DNA of 6,308 nucleotides from an uncultured Actinomyces sp. (GCA_900556405.1 USPB01000115.1:1-6308), one strand, 5' to 3'; shown: positions 1 through 6,295, counted from the stretch's first letter. Numbers and translations are program-made. The notes: generated by a model from the letters alone, not told the origin.

Positions 1-161
1 GTGGGCGTGTAGGGGCTGAACGAGAAGCACGTGTGGATGTGGTTGTTCGACTCGGGCACCCAGCTGGGGAAGTGCTCGTCGGCGACCACCGCGCGCAGCG
101 CCTCGATGCGCTGGGCCGGGGTGGCGGCCGGGTCGTTGGTGATGTCCATGGGTTCTGCCAT
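1..161 (-). CDS. PHP-domain metal-dependent hydrolase, N-terminal fragment (runs off left edge)
   Basis: Reading leftward from an ATG at 159-161 gives about 53 residues without a stop, continuing past base 1. The fragment contains NNHIHTCFSFSPYTP, which matches motif I of PHP (polymerase and histidinol phosphatase) domains: the His-x-His pair supplies metal ligands, followed by the Ser-Pro-Tyr-x-Pro seen in many stand-alone PHP phosphoesterases. By family knowledge such proteins are soluble trinuclear-metal hydrolases acting on phosphoesters. The substrate is unknown here and the remaining metal-binding motifs lie outside the window. The start is uncertain: a second in-frame ATG lies at 147-149. 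The only Shine-Dalgarno-like stretch, GAAGAG (162-167), is too close to the first ATG and rather far (12 bases) from the second. It lies 159 bases downstream of the E1 gene on the same strand, so it may be read through from that operon or have its own promoter. Confidence 0.75.
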   Translation of the reverse strand, partial: MAEPMDITNDPAATPAQRIEALRAVVADEHFPSWVPESNNHIHTCFSFSPYTP

Positions 162-205
162 CTCTTCGTTGGGTGGAGAAAAACGGTGATGATTCAAGAA
201 TGTGG

Positions 206-249
206 GCGAGGCCGGGGCTCGGTGAGGAGGAGTGTGGCCCCGGCCTCGC
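206..249 (-). terminator. Perfect 13-bp inverted repeat between E1 and PHP genes (possible terminator or attenuator)
   Basis: Bases 206-218 (GCGAGGCCGGGGC) and 237-249 (GCCCCGGCCTCGC) are exact reverse complements separated by an 18-base loop. The RNA stem would be very stable. On the minus strand no U-run follows directly; the nearest is a run of five T (minus strand) about 20 bases downstream, at 178-182. It is therefore not a textbook intrinsic terminator. GC-rich actinobacteria often use stems lacking a U-tract, so termination or attenuation before the PHP gene is plausible but unproven. Confidence 0.4.
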
Positions 250-280
250 TAGCTCGCGTCAGGGAATGCGAGCCAGGGAC

Positions 281-314
281 GGGGGCGGGCCGGAAAGGGG
301 AACGACCCGCCCCC
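281..314 (-). terminator. 9-bp GC-only hairpin just after the E1 stop codon (possible terminator)
   Basis: Bases 281-289 (GGGGGCGGG) pair perfectly with 306-314 (CCCGCCCCC) around a 16-base loop. The stem begins six bases beyond the E1 stop codon in the direction of transcription. No U-tract follows, so it may act as a U-less terminator, as a 3'-end stabiliser for the operon mRNA, or have no role. A smaller perfect 6-bp stem (252-257 with 268-273) sits between this hairpin and the 206-249 repeat. Confidence 0.4.
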
Positions 315-320
315 AACGCC

Positions 321-2774
321 TCAGAGGCCCTCGCGGTTCAGGCGAGCGATCTCGGCCTCGGTCGCGTGCTTCGTGGTGGGCACGTGGCCGGGCAACGGGA
401 GGATGCGCTCGTGAATCGCGTCGAGGATCCAGGAGACCTGCGGGAAGAAGTACGACTCCAGCTCGGGGCCGGGCGTGATGCCGTTGCGCGAGCCGACGAC
501 GGCGATCGGCGCGTCGAGCGCGTCGAAGGCCAGTGTCTGCACGTTCGCGGCAACCGTGTTGAGGAAAGAACCGCGCTCGACCGCGTCCGAGGTCAGGACG
601 AGGCGACCGGTCTTCTTCACGGATGCGACGAGCTTGTCGTAGTTCAGCGGGGCAACGAAGCGAAGGTCGATGACCTCGGCGCTCAGGCCGTACTTCTCAG
701 CCAGGACGTCGGCTACCTCGAGGGCCTTGTACACGGTCGCGCCGTAGGCAGCAATCGTGATGTCGCTGCCCTCGCGGCGGATCGCCGGCTCGCCCTCTTC
801 GGTCTCGTAGTAGCCCTCGGGCACGCCGCCGGGCTCGAAGTCCTCGCCCTTGTCGTAGAGCTTCTGGCTCTCGAGGAACACGACCGGGTCGGTGCCGGAC
901 AGCGCCAGGTTGAGCATGCCCTTCGCGTCGGTCGGGGTCGTCGGGAAGTAGACCTTCAGGCCCGGGATGTGAGCGACGAGCGCGCTCCAGTCCTGGGAGT
1001 GCTGGGCGCCGTACTTCGATCCCACGGATACGCGCAGGACGAGGGGCATCTTGAGCAGGCCGGCGCTCATCGACTGCCACTTGGCCATCTGGTTGAAGAC
1101 CTCGTCACCGGCGCGGCCCAGGAAGTCGCAGTACATGAGCTCGACGACCGCGCGGCCACCGGCCATCGCGTAGCCGACGCCGGCGCCCACGATCGAGGCC
1201 TCGGCGATGGGCGAGTTGAACAGGCGACGGTAGGGCAGGGCCTCGGTCAGGCCACGGTATACGGCGAAGGCGCCGCCCCAGTCGCGGTTTTCCTCGCCCC
1301 ATGCGGCCATCGTCGGGTCGGTCTTGAAGCGGTGCAGCATCGCCTCGAACAGGCCGTCACGGAACTGGTACATGCGCATCTTGGAGACGGGCTTGCCGTT
1401 CTCGTCGACGGAGCTGCGCACCTTCTTGGCCAGAGCCTTCACGCGCGGGTTGTCCTCGAGGTTGATCTCGGGGGTGGCATCGTCGAAGGCCTCAACCTTC
1501 TCGTTGGAGAACATGACGGTGTCGATGTAGCCGTCGGCGACGCGCGGCGTGGCCTCGTCGTCGATCGCCAGCTTGAGGACGTGCACGAGCTTGTCGGTCA
1601 GGGAGGCGGCGTAGCCATCGATCTCGTCCTGCGTGGTCAGGCCGTTGGAGATGAGCAGGTTCGAGTATTCCTTGATGCAGTCGACCTTTTCCCACAGCTC
1701 GACCTCTTCCTTCGTGCGGTACGAGGAGGCGTCCGACGGCGAGTGGCCGGAGAAGCGGTAGGTGATGGTGTCCATGAGGACGGGGCCGCGGCCCTCCTCG
1801 AGGATCTTCTTCTTGCGAGTGGTCGCATCCGCGACGGCCAGCGGGTTGAGGCCGTCGACGCGCTCGGCGTGCATGGCCTCGGGGTTGAGGGCCGCGCCGA
1901 CGCGGGCGAGGATCTCGTATCCCATGGTCTCGCCGAAGGTCTGGCCACCCATGCCGTAGAAGTTGTTGAAGAAGTTGAACAGGATCGGCGGGTTGCCACC
2001 GTCCTCCTCGCGCCACAGGGAGCGGAACTGATCCATCGACGCGAAGTTCATGGCCTCCCACACGGGGCCACAGGCCAGGGCGGCGTCGCCAACGTTGGAG
2101 ACGACGATGCCGGGCTTGCGGTTGATGCGCTTGAAGAGGGCCGCACCGTTCGCGATCGGAGCGGATCCGCCGACGATCGCGTTGTTCGGGTAGGAGCCAA
2201 AGGGCAGGAAGAAGGTGTGCATCGAGCCGCCCAGGCCACGGTTGAAGCCGGACTTACGGGCGAAGATCTCGGCGAGCGCACCGAAGAGGATGAAGTTCTC
2301 GGTGAGGTCCTTCGTGTCCTTGTAGTCGATCTTCTCGGCGTAGGACAGGGTCTCGCCGCCGAGGAAGCCCTTCATGATGGACTCAAGCTGAGCCTCGTCC
2401 ATCTGGTGCATGGCCGAGTAGCACTTGGCGAGGATCTCACCGTGGGAGCGGTGGGAACCGAAGATGAAGTCCTCCGGCTTCAGCACGAAGCTCTGGCCGA
2501 CGTAGGCGCTCTCCTGACCGATGCCGAGGTGGGCGGGGCCGCGGTGGTTGTACTCGACGCCCTGCCAGGCGCCGGTCTTCTTGATGGAGTCGAGCATCGA
2601 CTCGAAGGTGCGCACGACGATCATGTCGTGGAGCATCTGGACCATACCCTTTTCGCCGTAGCGGGCGATCTCGGTGTCACGGTCGAAGGTGTACTGGTTG
2701 ACGGGCACCTCGGGGAACTTCACGTATCCGGGGCGACGCACCTCGTTGGGGTCGATGATGAGAGACTGAGTCAT
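321..2774 (-). CDS. Fused alpha-beta E1 component of a 2-oxoacid dehydrogenase complex (ThDP-dependent)
   Basis: An 817-residue cytoplasmic enzyme that would decarboxylate a 2-oxoacid (or cleave acetoin) on thiamine diphosphate and pass the acyl group to E2. Residues ~45-400 are E1-alpha-like: HRSHG (108-112), GGSMH (182-186), the ThDP/Mg2+ region from GDA (229-231) to NN-F-YGMGG (270-277), VDG (306-308), and YRFSGHSPSD (339-348) with the conserved His344. Residues ~465-800 are E1-beta-like: GEENRDWGG (493-501), SPIAE (521-525) with the Glu expected to activate ThDP, and QHSQ (591-594) with the catalytic-type His592, then a transketolase C-terminal domain. The chain is longer than alpha plus beta in human PDH (about 360 + 330) because of an N-terminal extension, an insert around 113-165 and a ~12-residue insert within the ThDP motif. 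GDA replaces the usual GDG. ATG start preceded by AGGAAG; 33 bases after the E3 stop. Substrate (pyruvate, branched-chain, acetoin or other) is undetermined. Confidence 0.93.
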   Translation of the reverse strand: MTQSLIIDPNEVRRPGYVKFPEVPVNQYTFDRDTEIARYGEKGMVQMLHDMIVVRTFESMLDSIKKTGAWQGVEYNHRGPAHLGIGQESAYVGQSFVLKPEDFIFGSHRSHGEILAKCYSAMHQMDEAQLESIMKGFLGGETLSYAEKIDYKDTKDLTENFILFGALAEIFARKSGFNRGLGGSMHTFFLPFGSYPNNAIVGGSAPIANGAALFKRINRKPGIVVSNVGDAALACGPVWEAMNFASMDQFRSLWREEDGGNPPILFNFFNNFYGMGGQTFGETMGYEILARVGAALNPEAMHAERVDGLNPLAVADATTRKKKILEEGRGPVLMDTITYRFSGHSPSDASSYRTKEEVELWEKVDCIKEYSNLLISNGLTTQDEIDGYAASLTDKLVHVLKLAIDDEATPRVADGYIDTVMFSNEKVEAFDDATPEINLEDNPRVKALAKKVRSSVDENGKPVSKMRMYQFRDGLFEAMLHRFKTDPTMAAWGEENRDWGGAFAVYRGLTEALPYRRLFNSPIAEASIVGAGVGYAMAGGRAVVELMYCDFLGRAGDEVFNQMAKWQSMSAGLLKMPLVLRVSVGSKYGAQHSQDWSALVAHIPGLKVYFPTTPTDAKGMLNLALSGTDPVVFLESQKLYDKGEDFEPGGVPEGYYETEEGEPAIRREGSDITIAAYGATVYKALEVADVLAEKYGLSAEVIDLRFVAPLNYDKLVASVKKTGRLVLTSDAVERGSFLNTVAANVQTLAFDALDAPIAVVGSRNGITPGPELESYFFPQVSWILDAIHERILPLPGHVPTTKHATEAEIARLNREGL

Positions 2775-2783
2775 TTTTCTACT

Positions 2784-2789
2784 CTTCCT
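2784..2789 (-). promoter_or_regulatory. Shine-Dalgarno site of the fused E1 gene
   Basis: On the minus strand AGGAAG lies nine bases before the ATG at 2772-2774, supporting that start. It sits in the 33-base gap after the E3 stop codon. No promoter-like elements were seen in this gap, consistent with co-transcription with E3. Confidence 0.65.
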
Positions 2790-2807
2790 TGACGTAGGGG
2801 ATGTTCG

Positions 2808-4175
2808 TTAGAGCTTGACGGCCCACGCGGCTTCGCGGATGACCTCGGAGACCGTGGGGTGCGGGAAGACGACCTGACGCAGGTCCTCGACGGTGAGTTC
2901 CATCTCGAGGATGGCCTGCGCGCCCCAGATCATCTCGGCGGCGTACGCACCCAGCACGTGGATGCCCAGCACCTGGTGGGTCTTGGGGTCGACGAGGATC
3001 TTCGCCTCGCCGGGGGCCTTGAAGCCGTTCTCCGCGATGAAGCGGCCGGACATGAGGGCGGGGACCTTGGCGACGAGGACCTCGCGGCCTTCGCGCTGAG
3101 CCGCGGACTCGGTTAGACCGACGCCGGCGGCCTCGGGGATCGAGAAGACGGCCCACGGGACGGTGTGCCAGCGCATGACCTCGCCGCGCTTCTTCGCGGT
3201 CGGATCGAGGATGTTCGCCGAGGCGATCTCCGCCATGCGGTAGGCGGCGTGCGCCAGCAGGGAGCGTCCGGTGACGTCGCCGATGGCCCACACGTTGGGC
3301 AGGTTGGTGCGCATCGTGTCGTCGACGACGACGCCGCGGTTGATCTCGAGGCCGGCCTCTTCGGCTCCCCAGCCCGCCGTCGCGGGACGGCGGCCAACCG
3401 CCATGAGGACCACGTCGGCCTCGACGCTCTTCTTGTCCTCGCCCTTGGAGTAGTGGACGGTGCCTCCATCGAGGGACTCGACGCGGCAGCCCAGCTCGAA
3501 GGTCACGTCCTTCATGGCGGCGCGGGCCTTGGCGGCCAGGTCGTCGTCCATGAAGGGCAGGATCTCGGGGGCCATCTCGATGACGGTCACCTGGGAGCCG
3601 AGGGTGGAGTACAGGGAGGCGAACTCGACGCCGATGACACCGCCGCCGATGATCGCGAGGCGGGAGGGGACCTCGGGCAGCGAGAGGATGCCCGTGGAGT
3701 CCACCAGCGCCGGGTTGTCCTGGGTGCCGGGCAGCGGGGGCATGGCCGGCACGGAGCCCGTGGCGATGATGACGTGGTCCGAGGTGTAGGTCGTCCCCTC
3801 AACGGTCACGCGGCCGGGGGCGTCGAGGTGGCCTCGTCCGTTGATGACGGTCACGCCCGCCTTGCGCTCGGTGGCGGCAACGCCCGCGACCAGACCCTTG
3901 ACGACCTGATCCTTCCAGGCCTGCATCTGCGTCCAGTTGACGGCAACGCCGGCGGCGTCCACGCCGAACTGGCTGGCTTCCTTGGCGTGCAGGTAGTTCT
4001 TCGCGCCGTTAAGCAGGGTCTTGGTGGGGATGCATCCCACGTTCAGGCAGGTGCCGCCCAGGTACTGCTCCTCGATGAGGGCGACCTTCTTGCCCGCGTG
4101 TCCGAGGCGCTCGGCAGCCAGGTAGCCGCCGGGGCCCGCACCGAGGACGATGACGTCAAAATGCGTATCACTCAT
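2808..4175 (-). CDS. lpdA: Dihydrolipoyl dehydrogenase (E3), FAD/NAD flavoprotein
   Basis: A 455-residue class I pyridine nucleotide-disulfide oxidoreductase that reoxidises the dihydrolipoyl arm of E2 with NAD+ via FAD. All hallmarks are present in order: N-terminal FAD-binding GAGPGG (12-17), redox-active disulfide CLNVGC (Cys43, Cys48), ATG dinucleotide-fold segment (138-140), NAD-binding GGGVIGVEFA (177-186), second FAD contact AIGD (297-300), and the C-terminal dimer-interface HPTVSE (His439, Glu444) that forms the catalytic dyad across the dimer. The length is normal for the family and there is no N-terminal lipoyl domain. ATG start with GAGGAA upstream; the E2 stop is 16 bases before the start and E1 follows after 33 bases. 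Placement between E2 and E1 suggests it is dedicated to this complex, though E3 proteins can be shared with other 2-oxoacid dehydrogenases or the glycine cleavage system. Confidence 0.96.
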   Translation of the reverse strand: MSDTHFDVIVLGAGPGGYLAAERLGHAGKKVALIEEQYLGGTCLNVGCIPTKTLLNGAKNYLHAKEASQFGVDAAGVAVNWTQMQAWKDQVVKGLVAGVAATERKAGVTVINGRGHLDAPGRVTVEGTTYTSDHVIIATGSVPAMPPLPGTQDNPALVDSTGILSLPEVPSRLAIIGGGVIGVEFASLYSTLGSQVTVIEMAPEILPFMDDDLAAKARAAMKDVTFELGCRVESLDGGTVHYSKGEDKKSVEADVVLMAVGRRPATAGWGAEEAGLEINRGVVVDDTMRTNLPNVWAIGDVTGRSLLAHAAYRMAEIASANILDPTAKKRGEVMRWHTVPWAVFSIPEAAGVGLTESAAQREGREVLVAKVPALMSGRFIAENGFKAPGEAKILVDPKTHQVLGIHVLGAYAAEMIWGAQAILEMELTVEDLRQVVFPHPTVSEVIREAAWAVKL

Positions 4176-4180
4176 GAGTG

Positions 4181-4186
4181 TTCCTC
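4181..4186 (-). promoter_or_regulatory. Shine-Dalgarno site of the E3 gene
   Basis: GAGGAA on the minus strand lies five bases before the E3 ATG, within the 16-base E2-E3 gap. The E2 stop itself reads TGAGGA, so ribosomes ending E2 finish on top of the E3 initiation region, which suggests translational coupling. Confidence 0.7.
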
Positions 4187-4191
4187 TTTCC

Positions 4192-5535
4192 TCAGGCCAG
4201 GACCGTCACGTCGATGTTTTCGATGGCGGCGACCAGGTCGCGCAGGAAGCGGGCGCCGTCCGCGCCGTCGATGACCTGGTGGTCGATCGTCAGCGAGAGG
4301 TTGATGCGCTGCTCCACGCCGATCGTGCCGTCGGCGGCCACGGTCGGGCGCGGGGTGATCGCGCCGACGCCCAGGATGGCCGTCTGAGGCAGGTTGATGA
4401 CGGGGGTGAAGGTCTCAATACCGAAGGAGCCGATGTTGGAGACCGTGAAGGTGCCGCCGCTCAGGAAGTCGGGCGACAGGGAGCCGTCGATCGCGCCGCC
4501 GGCGAGGCGCTTGGCCTCGTCGGAGAAGGCCTTGAGGCCCAGGGACTGCGCCGAGCGGATGACGGGGACGAGGAGGCCGCGCGGGGTGTCGCACGCGAAG
4601 CCGAGGTGAACCTGCTCGAACTGCGTGAGGACGCCGTCCTCCAGGTGAGCGTTGAACACGGGGTACTTGAGGAGGGTGCGCGACACGGCGAAGCACACCA
4701 GGTCGTTGAGGGTGATCTTGTTCAGGCCCAGTGCCTCGTCGGCGTTCTTGACCTTCTTGCGCATCGCGAGGATGCCGGCGGCGTTGGCCGTCGTGTTGAG
4801 GGTCAGCTGCGCGGTGGAGGTCAGGGACTCCATCATGCGCTTGGCGACGACCTTGCGCACACCCTTGAGCGGGGCGGAGGTCGAGGCACCGGGGAAGTCG
4901 GCCGCAGCGGCGGGGGCTGCGACAGCGGCGGCGGGGGCGGCCTCGGGCGCGCGGCCCGCGTCGGCGACGGACACGCGTCCACCGATGCCGGTGCCTTCGG
5001 TGGCGCTCACGCCGGCGGCGCGCGCGGCGGAGGTCAGGACCGGGCCGGCGGCGATCGCGGCGGCAACATCACGCTCGATGACGCGGCCGTGGGGGCCGGA
5101 GCCCTCGGAGATGGACGAGGCGTCGACGCCGTTCGAGGCGGCGAGGGCGCGGGCGCGCGGAGAGACGGCGCCGGTAGCGCGCTCGGTCGCGAACGCGGGG
5201 GCGGCGGCCTGCTCGGGGGCGGCAACCTGCTCGGCGGGAGCATCGGCCTCGGCGGGGGCGCCGTCGCCACCGGGAACGAGGCCGGAGATGTCCTCCCCGG
5301 GCTCACCGACGATGATGAGCGGATCCTTGACGGGGACCTCGTCGCCTTCCTCCCACAGGAGCTTCAGGACGGTACCCTCAGCGGTCGAGGGCACCTCCAT
5401 GGTCGACTTGTCGGTCTCGATGGACGCGAGCGTCTGGTCGACGGCGACGGTGTCGCCTTCCGCGATCATCCACTCGACGATGATGCATGACTCAACAGAG
5501 TTGCCCAGCTGGGGCATCACCACGATGGTGGCCAT
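4192..5535 (-). CDS. Dihydrolipoamide acyltransferase (E2) of a 2-oxoacid dehydrogenase complex
   Basis: A 447-residue E2 core protein that transfers the acyl group from its lipoyl arm to CoA. Domain order: one lipoyl domain (1-~78) with the lipoylation site ETDKS (Lys43); an Ala/Pro/acidic linker (~90-124); a peripheral subunit (E3)-binding domain (125-161, starting SPRARALAA and ending GRVIERDV); a second, shorter segment resembling the same domain (166-196, with GTGIGGRVSVAD); an Ala-rich linker (~197-220); and a catalytic domain (~221-447) with FTVSNIG (363-369) and the active-site motif DHQVIDG (418-424, His419). The reading frame stays open further upstream inside the regulator gene. 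MATIVVMPQLG is the canonical beginning of a lipoyl domain and is preceded by AGGAGG, so the ATG at 5533-5535 is the start. No lipoate ligase or synthase gene is in the window. The acyl specificity (acetyl, branched-chain, other) cannot be assigned by eye. Confidence 0.95.
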   Translation of the reverse strand: MATIVVMPQLGNSVESCIIVEWMIAEGDTVAVDQTLASIETDKSTMEVPSTAEGTVLKLLWEEGDEVPVKDPLIIVGEPGEDISGLVPGGDGAPAEADAPAEQVAAPEQAAAPAFATERATGAVSPRARALAASNGVDASSISEGSGPHGRVIERDVAAAIAAGPVLTSAARAAGVSATEGTGIGGRVSVADAGRAPEAAPAAAVAAPAAAADFPGASTSAPLKGVRKVVAKRMMESLTSTAQLTLNTTANAAGILAMRKKVKNADEALGLNKITLNDLVCFAVSRTLLKYPVFNAHLEDGVLTQFEQVHLGFACDTPRGLLVPVIRSAQSLGLKAFSDEAKRLAGGAIDGSLSPDFLSGGTFTVSNIGSFGIETFTPVINLPQTAILGVGAITPRPTVAADGTIGVEQRINLSLTIDHQVIDGADGARFLRDLVAAIENIDVTVLA

Positions 5536-5541
5536 GTAATT

Positions 5542-5547
5542 CCTCCT
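5542..5547 (-). promoter_or_regulatory. Strong Shine-Dalgarno site of E2 overlapping the regulator stop codon
   Basis: On the minus strand the regulator ends with TAG and the text runs on as TAGGAGG, so the perfect AGGAGG core shares two bases with the stop codon and lies six bases before the E2 ATG. This fixes the E2 start at 5535 and suggests that E2 translation is coupled to the end of the regulator. The match is better than that of the other genes here, in line with E2 being needed in many copies per complex. Confidence 0.85.
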
Positions 5548-6295
5548 AGACGATGCGCAGCTTCGTGCGCTCGGCCAATTCCTTGATGGATTCTTCGGGG
5601 ATCTCATCGTCGGTGATGATTCCGGTGACCTCGTCGATCCCCATGAAGCTGACGAAGCCGGCTTCCCCATACTTGGAGGAGTCGGCGAGCAGCCACGTCT
5701 GTTGTGCGCGGGTGCGCATAATGGAACCGACCTGTCCACCCTCCACAAGTTGGGTGGTCAGGCCGCGATCAACGCTGAACCCGTCGGTCCCGAGGAACGC
5801 GACGCGTGCGTTGAAGTCATTGATGGCGCGCTCTGCGACCGGTCCCACGAGGGACTCGGACTCGGCGCGGAAGTGCCCACCCGTCAGCGTGATGTTGAGG
5901 CTCGGGTTGGAGCGGGCGTTAGCGAAGACAAGCACGGAGTTGGTCAAGACCTGCACTCCGCGCTTGCCGGTCAGGTACTTGACGATGAGGGCGCAGGTGG
6001 TGCCGGCCTCGATCATGACGCGATCATCGTCGTGGATCATGTCGGCGGCGGCGCGAGCAATGCGTTCCTTGACCTCGACGCGATCGTTTTGGCGCAGGTG
6101 AATATTGCGGAAGGTGGTGGGGCGCGCGCCGCCGTGGGTGCGCACGAGGTATCCCTGCTCGTCGAGGGTCTTCAGCGAGGCGCGCACGGTCACGGGCGAA
6201 ACACCCAGATCGGAGGCAAGCTGCGCGACGCTCACCTCACCCTCCCGGGCGAGGCGATCCAGGATGTAGTTCGTGCGTTCTTCTGCACGTCCCAT
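5546..6295 (-). CDS. DeoR/GlpR-family transcriptional regulator
   Basis: A complete 249-residue protein of normal family length. Residues ~3-58 form the DeoR-type winged helix-turn-helix (RTNYILDRLAREGEVSV, then VSPVTV and LDEQGYLVRTHGGA). Residues ~74-230 form the DeoRC sensor domain, related to ribose-5-phosphate isomerase folds, with AGTT (97-100), TNS (118-120), LTGGHF (137-142), LVGP (149-152), FLGTDGF (167-173), GLTT (178-181) and ADSSKYG (204-210). Family members usually repress sugar catabolic genes and are released by a phosphorylated sugar. Here the recognition helix reads TVRASL instead of the common T(I/V)RRDL, and the usual lysine of the (V)KxxMI segment is Gly190 (QVGSIM). ATG start with AGAGG six bases upstream. 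It heads the gene cluster and is ten bases before E2, so it probably regulates its own operon. Operator and promoter are outside the window. Confidence 0.93.
   Translation of the reverse strand: MGRAEERTNYILDRLAREGEVSVAQLASDLGVSPVTVRASLKTLDEQGYLVRTHGGARPTTFRNIHLRQNDRVEVKERIARAAADMIHDDDRVMIEAGTTCALIVKYLTGKRGVQVLTNSVLVFANARSNPSLNITLTGGHFRAESESLVGPVAERAINDFNARVAFLGTDGFSVDRGLTTQLVEGGQVGSIMRTRAQQTWLLADSSKYGEAGFVSFMGIDEVTGIITDDEIPEESIKELAERTKLRIV

Noticed and set aside
192..201. ATTCAAGAAT as a possible operator or heat-shock-like element
   Set aside because: Only two 4-base arms around AA, no second copy seen, and no convincing -10/-35 pair for the PHP gene nearby.
173..478. Plus-strand open frame in the E1-PHP gap with a nearby GAGGAGG
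   Set aside because: The product is Arg/Gly-rich without motifs and mostly antisense to E1. The GAGGAGG lies inside the loop of the 13-bp inverted repeat, downstream of this frame's ATG, and so does not serve it.
33..2792. A 919-codon open frame on the plus strand, antisense to E1
   Set aside because: It runs in exact codon register opposite E1, so its stops would need TTA, CTA or TCA codons in E1, which this GC-rich gene does not use. The product is a low-complexity Val/Gly/Leu/Asp/Ala mixture with no recognisable motif.
3165..4274. A 369-codon plus-strand open frame opposite E3
   Set aside because: Same codon-register artefact. It is open because the E3 codons there avoid TTA, CTA and TCA; a CTA codon in E3 at 3114-3116 gives an in-register stop just left of it. 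No motifs or plausible start context.
4150..5490. A 446-codon plus-strand open frame opposite E2
   Set aside because: Register shadow of E2, ending exactly where E2 uses a TCA serine codon (5488-5490). Its Gly-rich stretches mirror the Ala/Pro linkers of E2.
5536..5748. N-terminal extension of E2 by 71 codons into the regulator gene
   Set aside because: The extension overlaps a well-supported regulator in another frame, lacks domain similarity, and the true start at 5535 has both AGGAGG and the canonical lipoyl-domain beginning.
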